Positions 11,970-21,482 of a stretch of 64,000 nucleotides of DNA are shown here, piece by piece. The notes beneath the pieces were generated by a model. It searched no databases. It was not told where the DNA came from and saw only the letters and a program-made list of their open reading frames with translations. Numbering within the stretch: the first letter of the stretch is position 1; each line of letters starts with the position of its first letter. This stretch comes from Mycoplasmopsis agassizii (GTDB taxonomy: Bacteria; Bacillota_I; Bacilli_A; Mycoplasmatales; Metamycoplasmataceae), in assembly GCF_002272945.1 (NCBI RefSeq), contig NZ_NQMN01000001.1, forward strand, positions 567,945 to 631,944, in the 5' to 3' direction. The translations under genes and the position numbers were made by a program.

Positions 11970-12714
11970 GTTTGTCTCCTGTAATAAAGTTTGAAACAAT
12001 TACTGCTCTAGTGTTTTTCATTAAGTCATCATCACTTAGAGTCATGATGGCATCACTGCGAATTGGTTTTGCAAAAATTATTTCAACTGTGGCTTTTTTA
12101 TTCTTTGCATCAAGCCCAACATTACTATAATTTATAGTCGTTGGGATGATTGGTAATAAGTTCATTTTTGCGATTCTAAAAGCACCTTTTTTAAACTCAC
12201 CTATTTGTCCATCTTTGCTGCGCGTTCCTTCTGGAAAGATGACTCCAATTTTTCTTTCTGATTTAATCATTTCTCCAAATGCTTTAACCTTTTTTCAAGC
12301 ATCTAAATACTTGTCACGATCGATGAATTGTCCGTCTAATAATTTAACTGAATTTCTGATTAAAGATTTTCTTTGTAATTCAATTTTTGAAACAAAAGAA
12401 ACTAAATTATGATCAACTGATTTATCATGAGTATCTTTCATCATTGCTTTTAAAATTGCTAAGACATCAACATTATTAACGTGATTTGCAATAATCAAAG
12501 ATGGTGCTTTAACTAGGTTTTCCTTGCCTTTGATGACGACATTAATATTATAAATTTTTAAAACTTTGCTTGCCGTTTTTAAAATTAAATCGTTGCGTTT
12601 TTGATTAGGTAAAGCATCAGGAAAACGTCGGTGTTTGCGAGCTGTTAGCGCAATTTTGATCATGCTAACTAAAATTCATGGTGAATAAAAAATTAACTTT
12701 AAGTATGGGGGCAT
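11962..12714 (-). CDS. plsC: 1-acyl-sn-glycerol-3-phosphate acyltransferase
   Basis: 250 residues, PlsC/LPLAT family, converting lysophosphatidic acid to phosphatidic acid at the membrane. The catalytic NHxxxxD box is His78-Asp83 (NHVNNVD). The substrate motif FPEGTRS is present near residue 157. The N-terminal 25 residues (PPYLKLIFYSPWILVSM) are hydrophobic and could be a membrane anchor. ATG at 12714 follows AGGAG by five bases and sits two bases after the acpS stop, so acpS and plsC form one lipid-synthesis unit. Confidence 0.92.
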
Positions 12715-12715
12715 A

Positions 12716-13012
12716 TTACTCCTTTTTTAAGGCAATTGCGATCACATAATTATCTTCATGTGAAATTGAAATTGCAAACCCTGGAAATGTTCATTGCTTA
12801 TTTTTTTTAACAAGTTCAATTTCTTTAAAAGAAAAATAATTGTTATCTGCTTTATAAATAGCTTCTTTGATTGCTCAAGTTCTTGCTAAAAATAAAGCTT
12901 GATTTTCACTGATTAAAAACGCTTCATATTCTGACTTAGATAAAATTCGCTGGGCGAATTTTAAACCAATATTTTCAAAGCGTTTTACATTTGTTAAATC
13001 AATGCCAAGCAT
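12716..13012 (-). CDS. acpS: Holo-acyl-carrier-protein synthase (4'-phosphopantetheinyl transferase)
   Basis: 98 residues. AcpS moves phosphopantetheine from CoA to the serine of apo-ACP. Motifs are the N-terminal LGIDLTNVKRFE (metal-binding Asp), WAIKEAIYKA (the KEA box with the second metal ligand) and ISISHEDNYVIAIAL. The start at 13012 (Met before LGIDL) matches the family; an in-frame ATG at 13027 would add five residues. Neither has a good RBS. It is followed directly by plsC. Confidence 0.86.
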
Positions 13013-13140
13013 ATAAAAATTATACATTTTTTTAATTATTTAATAATGTATTAAATAAGAATTTAAATTCCTTTTTTGAGCAAAAAATTATTGAAAAATT
13101 TGAGTCATCTTTTTAATTTTAAGGATTTAAAAATTAAAAA

Positions 13141-13164
13141 ATAGACAGTCATAAAACTGTCTAT
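13141..13164 (-). terminator. Terminator of the aminopeptidase pair
   Basis: Nine-base stem ATAGACAGT/ACTGTCTAT with a six-base loop, followed on the minus strand by TTTTTTAATTTTT. It lies 18 bases after the stop of the downstream aminopeptidase. Confidence 0.88.
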
Positions 13165-13181
13165 AAATTTAATATTTTGGC

Positions 13182-14567
13182 TTAACTAATTTTTAAATAG
13201 TTGTAAATTGTTTTAACCATGACACCAGTAAAATCATTTCCTTTTTTACCAGTACCTGCAATATCAATATGAATGTGTTTTACTTTTTTAGCAAATTCAT
13301 GAACGAATAATGCTGCTGAAATTGAACCACCCATAAAGGTTGCATCTGAGTTAACTAAATCAGCTACGTTTGATTTTTTAGTGTCTTTGAAAAAGACATC
13401 ATCAAGAGGTAATTCTCAAACCATTTCACGAATTTCTTTAGCTGCTTTAGCAAAGGTTTTTGATAGTGATTTTTCACTAGTGAAAAATCCTGTATAGGTA
13501 TCACCTAGAGCAACTTTAATAGCACCTGTTAAAGTTGCTACATCAACAATTTCAGTTGCTTTTAATTCATCAATTGCATAAGTAATTGCATCTGCTAAAA
13601 TTAAACGTCCTTCAGCATCTGTATTAGTAATTTCTACAGAAATTCCTGACTTAGAAACAACTACTGAATCAGGTAACATGGCATCATTAGCAAGGCGATT
13701 ATCTGTTAAAGGTAACACTGCTGCAAAGTTTTTATTTAACTTCAATCTTGAAGCAGCAATTACTGAAAATAAAGCAATTGCTGAACCTGACATATCGTAT
13801 TTCATGTTCTTAATGTAACCACTTGGTTTTAAGTTGTAACCACCACTATCGAAAGTAATTCCTTTACCAACAATTACTTGTTTTTCTTCTGATTCAGGAT
13901 TACCTTTGTATTCAACTACGACAACACGTGGTTCATACATTGAACCTTGATTTACTGCTAATAAAAGGTTCATATCTTGTGCTTTAATTTCTGCTTTATC
14001 TAGAACTTTAACTTCTAAATTGTAACCTGCATTTTGTGCTCAAGTTTTGTATTGCTCTGCTAAATATTCACTATTTGCAACGTTAGGAGGTGTTTCTTGG
14101 AAGTTACGTGCATGGTGTCTAGCGTGAGATAAACGCACTGCTTCTGCATAAACATCATCTAAATTATCTTCTGTTTTAATTAATAAAGTAGGTTCATATT
14201 TATTTTCATTTGCAAGTGCTTTTTCATCTACTTTACGTTTTGATCATAACTTACCTTTTGAATAAGCATAAGTTAACACTGCTTCTTGATAAACATCAGT
14301 TAAACTAACTTCGTTAGTCACAAAAGAAGCAACATCAATTTGGTATTTACGGTTTAATGAAGAATATAGTTTTGAGAAGGTTTTTTCAAGTTTGAAAAAA
14401 TCAAATTCTCCTCTTTTACCCACATATAAATAAGCGTTATTAGCTGCAAGAAATTCAGTAATAACACCTTCACGTTTAACAACTTTTGCAGGTAAATGAT
14501 CATCTTCAAAAGCAGCAATTAATAAAACGTTTTCATCACGTTCTTTAGAATGTCTTTGTAAAATCAT
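13182..14567 (-). CDS. pepA: M17 leucyl aminopeptidase, copy 1 (downstream)
   Basis: 461 residues, cytosolic M17 metallo-aminopeptidase that trims N-terminal residues from peptides. Metal and catalytic residues are visible: Lys235 and Asp240 in GKGITFDSGG, Asp258 in MKYDMSG, and the signature NTDAEGRL at 315-322. The stop of the upstream paralogue and this ATG share one base (TAATG). A strong RBS (AAGGAG) lies just upstream, so the two are translated together. The N-terminal domain is poorly conserved, as in the family. Peptide degradation suits an organism that imports its amino acids. Confidence 0.93.
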
Positions 14568-15946
14568 TAGTTAGCTCCTTTTGCTTTTAAGTAGTAAACT
14601 AAAGGTCGCAACATCGCTGCTGTACCTAAGTCACCTTTATCTGCTGTTCCTGCAATATCTAAATGCATAAATGAAACATTTTTAGCAAATTGTCTTAAGA
14701 AAATTGCTGCAGAGTTAGATCCACCTAGTCCTGAATAATCAGTGTTATATAAATCTGCAAGTTTTGAACCTTTCATGTTAATTAAGTAATTATCATGAAG
14801 TGGCATTCTTCAAACTTTTTCATGTGCTTTTTTGGTTGCTTTTGCAAGTAATTTATAATTTTCTGTATTTGAAGATCATACACCTGTGTATTCTCTACCA
14901 AATGTATAAAGAATTGCTCCAGTTAAAGTTGCAATGTCAATTACTTCAGTTGCTTTTTCTTTTTCAATTGCATAAGTTAAACCATCTGCTAAAACTAAAC
15001 GACCTTCAGCATCTGTATTATTAATTTCAACAGTAATTCCACTCATTGAAGTTACGATTGAATCAGGTAATGAAGCATCGCCATTAATTCTATTATCAGT
15101 TAGCATCGCAACTGCAACAGCATTAACTTTAGCGTTAGTTTCACTTAGAGCCATGATTGTTGAACAAGCAATTGCTGCTCCTGACATGTCGAATTTCATC
15201 CCGTTCATGTACTTATCAGGTTTTAAGTTGTAACCACCACTATCGAAAGTAATTCCTTTACCTACAATGGCAATTTTTTCTTTTGATTCAGGGTTACCTA
15301 AGTAAGTTAAAACAACCACACGAGGTTCAAACATGCTCCCTTTATTTACTGATAAATAAAGACTCATGTTGTTTTTGATCGCTTCTTGGCGACCTAAAAC
15401 TTTCACATCAACTTTTGCATGTTTTTGTGCTTCAGCCACAATTTGATCAGCAATTCATTCACTGTTAGCAATATTTGGTGGGAAGTTTTGCAATCTTTTT
15501 GTAAAGTTTTTTAAGTGTTTGAACTTTGCTCAAACTAATAATTTATCTTTGTAATCAGCAATATTTTTTAAATAAACTGAAGCCTTTACATAAGATTTTT
15601 TGAATAATGATTTAGCATTATAAATTTCTGTTCCATCATGATCAAGTGCTAAAAAGATTTCTTTTAATAATTCTTTTTCAGCATTTTCATCTTTTACATA
15701 TGGAGTAAAACTTGCGATATCTACTTGAAAATCATAACGATTTTTAAGTAGATAAGCATGGACAAAATCAGCAACTTGTTTAGCTGTAGTTTTTTCTTTG
15801 TCACTTAAATATAAATAAGCAATATTTTCATCTAAATATTCTGTTACATAACCATCTGTTTCAACTAAATTAGTTTTCACTAGGTCATTTTTATAAGCAG
15901 CTTTTAGAACTAAATTTGCATTTAATTTATCTGAATATAATTCCAT
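14567..15946 (-). CDS. pepA: M17 leucyl aminopeptidase, copy 2 (upstream)
   Basis: 459 residues, paralogous over its length to the gene at 13182-14567. The active-site residues are kept: Lys230 and Asp235 in GKGITFDSGG, Asp253 in MKFDMSG, NTDAEGRL at 310-317. Both copies look functional. M17 enzymes form hexamers; a tandem pair could form mixed hexamers or two enzymes of different specificity, which is inference. It is the first gene of the unit and diverges from ftsY across a 236-base gap. Confidence 0.93.
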
Positions 15947-16122
15947 TTAATTTCTCTTTCTAAAGTTTTAAATAATTTTAAGATAATTTTAATTATATTA
16001 AATTTGCATTAATTTAGATTTATTTAATTGAAGGTTTTTCACTAGCAGAAATTAAGGATTAAAACAAGCAAAATTAACTGCTTTATGCTATCTTATTAAT
16101 AAGAGTTTAAAAACTAAAATAA

Positions 16123-16149
16123 GACAATTTTAAAATCATTAAAATTGTC
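16123..16149. promoter_or_regulatory. Inverted repeat upstream of ftsY
   Basis: Perfect nine-base arms GACAATTTT and AAAATTGTC with a nine-base spacer, 33 bases before the GTG start of ftsY. No T-run follows on either strand, so it is not a simple terminator. It may be an operator or a 5'-UTR hairpin; there is no direct evidence for either. Confidence 0.35.
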
Positions 16150-16182
16150 AATAATAAAATTAACTAACCAAAAGAGGTAACA

Positions 16183-17325
16183 GTGGGATTTTTTAAAAAA
16201 TTAAAAGAAAAGATTTTTCGCATCAAAACTGATGATGAAAAAAAACTCGAAAAAGAAGATAAATTAGAAGAGAAAAAAGTTAAAAAATTAACTGAAGCAG
16301 AAACTAAAGAAATCAAAAAACTGCAAGAAGTTGAAGCTAAAATTGAACAAACTAAATTAATTGAAATTGAAAAAGCAACTAAAGTCGAAAAATTTGTTAC
16401 GGGTTTAGCAAAATCAAATAGTAATTTTTCTAAAGCACTTTTAGATCTAAATGCTTCAACAATTAAAATTGATGAAGCTTATTTTGAAAGTTTAGAAGAG
16501 ATTTTAATTATGTCAGATGTTAGTTTAAAACTAACTAATGTAATTATTCATGAAATAAAAGAAACAATCAAAAGACAAGGTATTAGTGATAAAAATCTAA
16601 TTTCTGAAATTATTGTTGATAAGATGTTTTTACTTTATGCTAACCAAGATAATTTATCAACTGAATTAAATTTTCAAGATGGTCGTTTAAATGTTTTTAT
16701 GATGGTCGGAGTTAATGGAAGTGGTAAAACAACTTCAATTGCTAAAATTGCTGCTAAATTTATTAAGCAAAATAAAAAGGTTTTAATTGCTGCTGCTGAT
16801 ACTTTTAGAGCAGCAGCAGCTGAGCAATTAAGTATTTGAGCAAAAAGGGTTGGCGCAGATATTGTAACTGCTAAAAAAGAAAATCAAGATCCTGCTTCAG
16901 TAGTTTATGAAACTTTAGAAAAAGCTAAAAAAGAAAATTATGACTTAGTTATTATTGATACTGCAGGGCGTTTACAAAATAAAGTTAACTTAATGAATGA
17001 GCTTGAAAAACTAAACCGTATAGTTGAAAAATTTATTGAACGTGAAATCGATGAAGCTCTTTTAGTGCTTGATGCAACAACTGGCCAAAACGGAATTAGT
17101 CAAGCAAAGGCGTTTAAAGAAGTAACGAAATTAAGTGGGATCATTTTAACTAAAATGGATGGAACCTCTAAAGGTGGAATTGTTTTAACAATTAAAGATG
17201 AATTTGATATTCATGTCAAATTCATTGGTGTTGGTGAAAAAATTGATGATTTAACAGAGTTTGATCTTGATAAATTTATCTATGCCATGGCGAAAGATGT
17301 GATTGAAACTAGTGATTTAACTTAA
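16183..17325 (+). CDS. ftsY: Signal recognition particle receptor FtsY
   Basis: 380 residues, SRP-family GTPase that docks SRP-ribosome complexes at the membrane. The N-terminal 75 residues are highly charged (Lys/Glu), the typical acidic/basic A-domain. The NG domain follows: G1 GVNGSGKTT at 176-184, DTFRAAA near 206, DTAGR at 259-263, TKMDGT at 323-328. The start is GTG at 16183 with AGAGGT seven bases before it. One Trp (219) is coded by UGA. It has its own terminator and is followed by the YlxM-PyrH gene; YlxM is elsewhere an SRP-linked protein. Confidence 0.96.
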
Positions 17326-17331
17326 GAATTT

Positions 17332-17360
17332 TTACAAGCAAAACCTGCTTGTAATTTTTG
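17332..17360 (+). terminator. ftsY terminator
   Basis: Nine-base stem TTACAAGCA/TGCTTGTAA, loop AAACC, then TTTTTG. It begins seven bases after the ftsY stop. Confidence 0.9.
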
Positions 17361-17380
17361 ATTTTAAAACAGTGGCTTTT

Positions 17381-17409
17381 TTGTAATTTTTAAACCTATT
17401 ATGTATAAA
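17381..17409 (+). promoter_or_regulatory. Promoter of ylxM-pyrH-frr
   Basis: TTGTAA (17381-17386), 17-base spacer, TATAAA (17404-17409). The -10 box lies on top of an in-frame ATG at 17401, which argues that translation starts at the next ATG, 17431. Confidence 0.65.
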
Positions 17410-17430
17410 ATAAATAACAGTGGAGACTTG

Positions 17431-18510
17431 ATGAAAACAGAAAATTCTAAATTATCAAAAACTAAAACTACTTTAGTCAGAAAAGATAGTAATTTTCAAG
17501 ATGAAGATATTCAAAGAAGTCTTTTTGAAAAGTATCATAAGCTACTTTCAAAATCACAGCAGAATATCTTAACACTAATTTTATTTGAAGATTTTTCTTA
17601 CTCAGAAGTTGCTGATGAATTAAATATTTCAAAAGCAGCAGTTGCTGATGCTTATAAAAAAGGCATTGCTAGGTTAATCGAAATTGAAACAGCAATTAAA
17701 GATAGTGAAGCAGTTTTTAATAGTAAACAGGAAAAAGAAAATCAAACATCAAGTAATCATCTAGATTCAAAAATAGGAAAGCATTTTATGTATAAGCGTA
17801 TATTAATTAAATTATCTGGTGAAGCATTAGCCAATAAAGAACAGAGTTTGCAAATTGACTATAAATTAGTCAAAAAAATTGCCTTGCAACTTAAACAACT
17901 TGTTGATGAAGACATCCAGGTTTCAGTTGTCATAGGTGGAGGCAACTTCTGAAGGGGAGCAAGTGCTGAAAAAAACGGTATCCCACGTAACCGAGCTGAT
18001 TATATTGGAATGTTAGCAACAGTTATGAATGCCTTGGCATTACAATCAGGTTTTGAACAGCAAGGATTAAAAGCACGTGTACAATCTTCTTTAAATATTG
18101 ATTCACGTGTGGCTGAAAATTACATTAATGAAAAGTCAATTAAATATTTAGAAAATAATGAAATTGTAATTTTTGCAGGTGGTACAGGTAGGCCTTATTT
18201 TACAACTGATACAGCATCAACATTATTTGCAAGTGAGATTAAAGCAGATGCTATTTTAATGGGTAAAAATAATGTTGATGGAATTTATAGTGCAGACCCT
18301 AATATTGATAAAAGTGCAATTCACTATGACACCATTACTTATGATCAAGTTATTCGTGATAACTTAAAAGTAATGGACATAACTGCAATCAGCATGGCCC
18401 GAGATAATAATTTAGATCTAGTTGTTTTTAATTTACTAGAAGATGAATCAATTATTAAAGCAGTTAAGGGTGAAATAAAATTAACACGAGTTGTAAAGGA
18501 TAAAAAATAA
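17431..18510 (+). CDS. pyrH: YlxM-like HTH domain fused in frame to UMP kinase PyrH
   Basis: One uninterrupted frame of 359 residues. Residues about 1-90 resemble the YlxM/UPF0122 DNA-binding-like protein, with a sigma-region-4-type helix-turn-helix (SYSEVADELNISKAAVADAY, about 57-76). From Met120 (17788) it is a full hexameric UMP kinase: KLSGEAL, IGGGNFWRG, GGTGRPYF, TDTAS, and DITAISMARD. PyrH phosphorylates UMP to UDP. An RBS-like AGGAAAG lies six bases before ATG 17788, so separate PyrH could also be made by internal initiation. The gap between domains is a 25-residue polar linker. Start 17431 has GGAG upstream. frr follows after one base. Confidence 0.9.
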
Positions 18511-18511
18511 G

Positions 18512-19069
18512 ATGTTTGATTTTGATGAACTTAATTTAGAAATCGAAATGGCTGCTGAAGAAAAAATAAAACATTTTGAAATTCAGCTTTCTAAAATTTC
18601 TACAGGAGCAGCTAATCCTGCTTTATTAAGAAATGTTAAAGTCATGTACTATGATGAATTAACACCACTTGAAACTATTGCTGCGATTTCAGTTCCTGAA
18701 GCAATGCAACTTTTAATTAAACCTTTTGATGTATCATCTACCAAAGATATTATGGTTGGTTTAAATAAAAGTGGTTTAGATATTAACCCTTCAAATGAAG
18801 GGGATAAAATCAGAATTACTTTTCAACCTTTAACTACACAAAGAAAAAAAGAACTAGCTAAAACTGTTCATAAATTTGCAGAAGAAGCAAAAATTGCAAT
18901 TCGCTTAATTAGACAAAATGCAAATAATAAAATCACAAAAGCTGCAGATGTTTTAAGTAAAGATGTAGTTGAAGATTATAAAAATGATGTTCAACTTTTT
19001 ACAGAAAAGATGACTGCTAAAATAAACCAAATTGCTGCTGAAAAAGAAGCACAATTAATGAAAGTTTAA
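18512..19069 (+). CDS. frr: Ribosome recycling factor
   Basis: 185 residues, normal RRF length. RRF with EF-G splits post-termination ribosomes. Family features: long helical domain, KISTGAANPALL (the RxGRA-like stretch is diverged), ISVPEAMQLLIKPFD, and RKELAKTVHKFAEEAKIAIRLIR. It starts one base after pyrH, with GGAT inside the pyrH end as RBS; pyrH-frr is a conserved bacterial pair. Confidence 0.95.
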   Translation: MFDFDELNLEIEMAAEEKIKHFEIQLSKISTGAANPALLRNVKVMYYDELTPLETIAAISVPEAMQLLIKPFDVSSTKDIMVGLNKSGLDINPSNEGDKIRITFQPLTTQRKKELAKTVHKFAEEAKIAIRLIRQNANNKITKAADVLSKDVVEDYKNDVQLFTEKMTAKINQIAAEKEAQLMKV

Positions 19070-19087
19070 ACATTAAATATTATTTTT

Positions 19088-19123
19088 AAAAGTGACGATT
19101 ATGCCGAGAAACAGGCACTTTTA
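19088..19123 (+). terminator. Possible frr terminator
   Basis: AAAAGTG and CACTTTT could form a seven-base stem around a 21-base loop, 18 bases after the frr stop. The loop is long and the T-run is short, so this is weak. Confidence 0.35.
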
Positions 19124-19224
19124 GTTTACTTTTGAAAGTTGTAAATAATTAAAAATTAATACTATTTAAATTTAAAATTTAGTTAAAATCAAGTTACTAA
19201 ATTTTTAAAAAGAAGAGGAAAAAT

Positions 19225-21054
19225 ATGCAATATAAAAAACGTGAAGATGTACCTGAAAAATATAAATATGATCTGAGTACAATTTTAGAAAATAAAACAA
19301 TTGAAGATCTATTTCAAGAACTAGAAAAACTTCAAAAAGATTTATTAAAAGAAAGAGATACTCATTTAAATTCCCTAGATAATTTAGTTGAACATTACAA
19401 ATTATGAGATAAATGAAGTATCTTAGGAGAAAGAATTTATAACTACATAAGTAATAATTTATCAGTTAATGTAGTTGATCCTGAATTTAATAAATTGCAA
19501 CAAAAATTTTTTATTTCATTTTATTCATTTAAAGAACAATGAGGAGATGAAGAAAAAAGATTACTTGATAAAACTGATCAATTAAAAGAATGAATCAAAG
19601 ATGAACGTTTAAAAAATTATGCTAAGTCTTTAGAATTCACTATTAAAAATAAAGAATACCGTTTAGCTGATTCGGTTGAAGAATACTTAAATAATACAGA
19701 ATTTGGAAAAACAAATTTAAGTGAAATTTTTAGTGTCTTATCTAATTCAGAACTTGATTATGGTTTTGCTACAAATAAAGATGGTTCACGTAAAATAAAA
19801 ATTACTTTAGGAAATCGTTCAACTTTACTTGAAGATGAAGATGAAGAAATTCGTAGAACTACATTATTAAATTACAATCATGGTTATGCAAAACACCGTC
19901 AAACATTTGCAAGGTTATTAATTTCACACTTCAAAAAAGTTTCATCAGAAAGCTTAATTAGAGGTTTTAAATCAAGTGTTGAATCTTATTTATTCTCAGA
20001 TCAAATTGATGAAAGATTAGTTTTAAATCTTTATCAAAGCGTTGAAAAAAATACACCTATTTTACAAAAGTACTGAAAAGCATATGCTGAGTTTTTTAAG
20101 TCAAAATACAATAAAGATTTAAAAATGTGAGACACATTATTGCCTATTGCTGAAGTAGAAAATAAATACACAGTAGAAGAAGCACAAGAGCTAATTTTAA
20201 AAGCAATGAAACCTTTTGGCGATGAATATATTTCTGTTTTAGAAAAAGCATTTAAAGAACGCTGAATTGATTATATGCCAGTTGAAAATAAAAGAAGTGG
20301 TGCTTATTCAATTGGTGGTTCATACGGACTAGAGAAAAAATATATCATGATGAACTTCAATGGAAAATTACGTGAAGTAAAAACTCTAGCACATGAACTA
20401 GGTCACTCAATGCATTCATATTTCAGTGATAAAAGCCTACCTTATTCACTAGCTTCATACCCAATTTTCTTAGCTGAAATTGCTTCAATTTTTAACGAGT
20501 TAATGCTTGATTATTACTTATATGAAAACACAGATGATATTCAAACTAAGCTATATTTACTTAGTGAATCAATTAATGATTTTCAAGGAACAGTTTTTAG
20601 ACAAGTTCACTTTAGTAACTTTGAATACGATTTATATAAGTTAGTAGATAATCGCTCACCATTAGCAGGTTTTGAAGATATTCAAGCCATCTACAAAAAA
20701 CTAGGTGAAAAGTATAAACTAAATGATATTGAAGATCCTTTCCCTGCAGAAGAACAAGCTATTTATTCAGCAATCGTGCCACATTATTACTATAACTTCT
20801 ATGTTTATAAATATGCTATTGGTTATATAGTTGCTAATGTCTTCTTCAATAAATTTAAAAATGAAGGTGCACAAGCTTTACAAACTTATATTAATAACTT
20901 CTTATCAAAAGGTGGAAGTAAATGACCCGCAGAAATCTTAAAAGATGCAGGCGTTGATCTATATGATTCAGCAATTTATGAAAAAGCTTTTGAAATCCTA
21001 AATGATAAAGTTGAAAAATTTATTGAACTAGGTAAAAAAGTTTATTCAAAATAA
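19225..21054 (+). CDS. pepF: Oligoendopeptidase F (M3B)
   Basis: 609 residues, the usual length of PepF. It is a cytosolic zinc metallopeptidase that cleaves short imported peptides. The zinc motif is His390-Glu391-x-x-His394 (AHELGHSMH), with Glu418 in FLAEIAS as the likely third ligand. Several internal Trp codons are UGA. ATG at 19225 follows AGAGGAAAAA. It is monocistronic, with a terminator right after it. Confidence 0.96.
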
Positions 21055-21063
21055 TTTAATCTA

Positions 21064-21087
21064 ATATGCCAATCGGCATATTTTTTA
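21064..21087 (+). terminator. pepF terminator
   Basis: Stem ATATGCC/GGCATAT with loop AATC and a following T6 run, ten bases after the pepF stop. Confidence 0.88.
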
Positions 21088-21103
21088 TTGCTTAAATTCA
21101 GAC

Positions 21104-21418
21104 AATAAAAAAAGCACAAATTCCCTTGTGCTTTGAGATTATCATCTGAAGAAGCTACATGAACAAATGAATGTTAAGGCTTGGCAGACGTCTAATTCAG
21201 TGAATTAGAACCAACTTCATCGAAGTTAGCTAACTAATTTATACCATAAATAAGTTGCTTTTGGCAAAACAAACTAGAAAAGTTTTGTGTTGATTAGCAA
21301 AGTAAGAGCAGATAAAATCAGCATTAGTTTTCAACTTATAAGTCTAGTACATAAATTTATTTCTAGATTTATTAGAAATTTATTCATAAAATCTCTTTAT
21401 TTACTATCCGAATTGCTA
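21104..21418 (-). ncRNA. Candidate structured RNA (or small-ORF transcript) divergent from the lanthipeptide-synthetase-like gene
   Basis: A transcript of about 315 bases is predicted. Promoter: TTGAAA (21447-21452), 16-base spacer, TATACA (21425-21430). Terminator: AAAGCACAA/TTGTGCTTT (21111-21134) followed by a T7 run. Between them are several hairpins: CTAATTC/GAATTAG, AACTTC/GAAGTT, and a long-range eight-base pairing ATAAGTTG/CAACTTAT (21332-21339 with 21250-21257). It lacks the conserved bases of RNase P RNA (GAGGAAAGUCC), tmRNA ends and SRP RNA, so I cannot assign it. It also holds a 37-codon frame at 21274-21387. Confidence 0.5.
21274..21387 (-). CDS. Possible small hydrophobic peptide (37 residues)
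   Basis: ATG at 21387 stands five bases after AAAGAG and reads 37 codons (one UGA as Trp) to TAG at 21274. The peptide begins MNKFLINLEINL; its second half is hydrophobic (LMLILSALTLLI) with one Cys and a few Ser/Thr. It lies inside the predicted transcript 21104-21418. It could be a leader, a membrane peptide or chance. As a substrate for the neighbouring synthetase it is unconvincing, because the single Cys lies before most Ser/Thr. Confidence 0.2.
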
Positions 21419-21424
21419 GAATTT

Positions 21425-21475
21425 TGTATAACAGTTAAAAAAGTTTTTTCAAAATAAAATATTTTTTAGTATTAT
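21425..21475. promoter_or_regulatory. Divergent promoters with overlapping -35 boxes
   Basis: Minus strand: TTGAAA 21447-21452 and TATACA 21425-21430. Plus strand: TTTTCA 21446-21451, 18-base spacer, TATTAT 21470-21475, seven bases before the ATG at 21483. The two -35 boxes occupy the same bases, so the two transcripts may compete for polymerase. Confidence 0.5.
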
Positions 21476-21482
21476 CTAAAGC

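Noticed and set aside
13182..15946. Apparent break-up of many genes into short frames, as pseudogenes
   Set aside because: The breaks are all UGA codons at tryptophan positions; reading UGA as Trp joins them into full-length family members.
21159..21233. A 24-codon plus-strand frame (cationic, amphipathic-looking) between pepF and the synthetase, as a precursor peptide
   Set aside because: It has no clear RBS, no Cys, and lies on the strand opposite to the promoter, hairpins and terminator seen there; frames this short are common by chance.
21104..21418. The structured minus-strand RNA as RNase P RNA, tmRNA or SRP RNA
   Set aside because: None of the near-universal sequences of these RNAs (for example GAGGAAAGUCC of RNase P, or the tRNA-like ends of tmRNA) is present.
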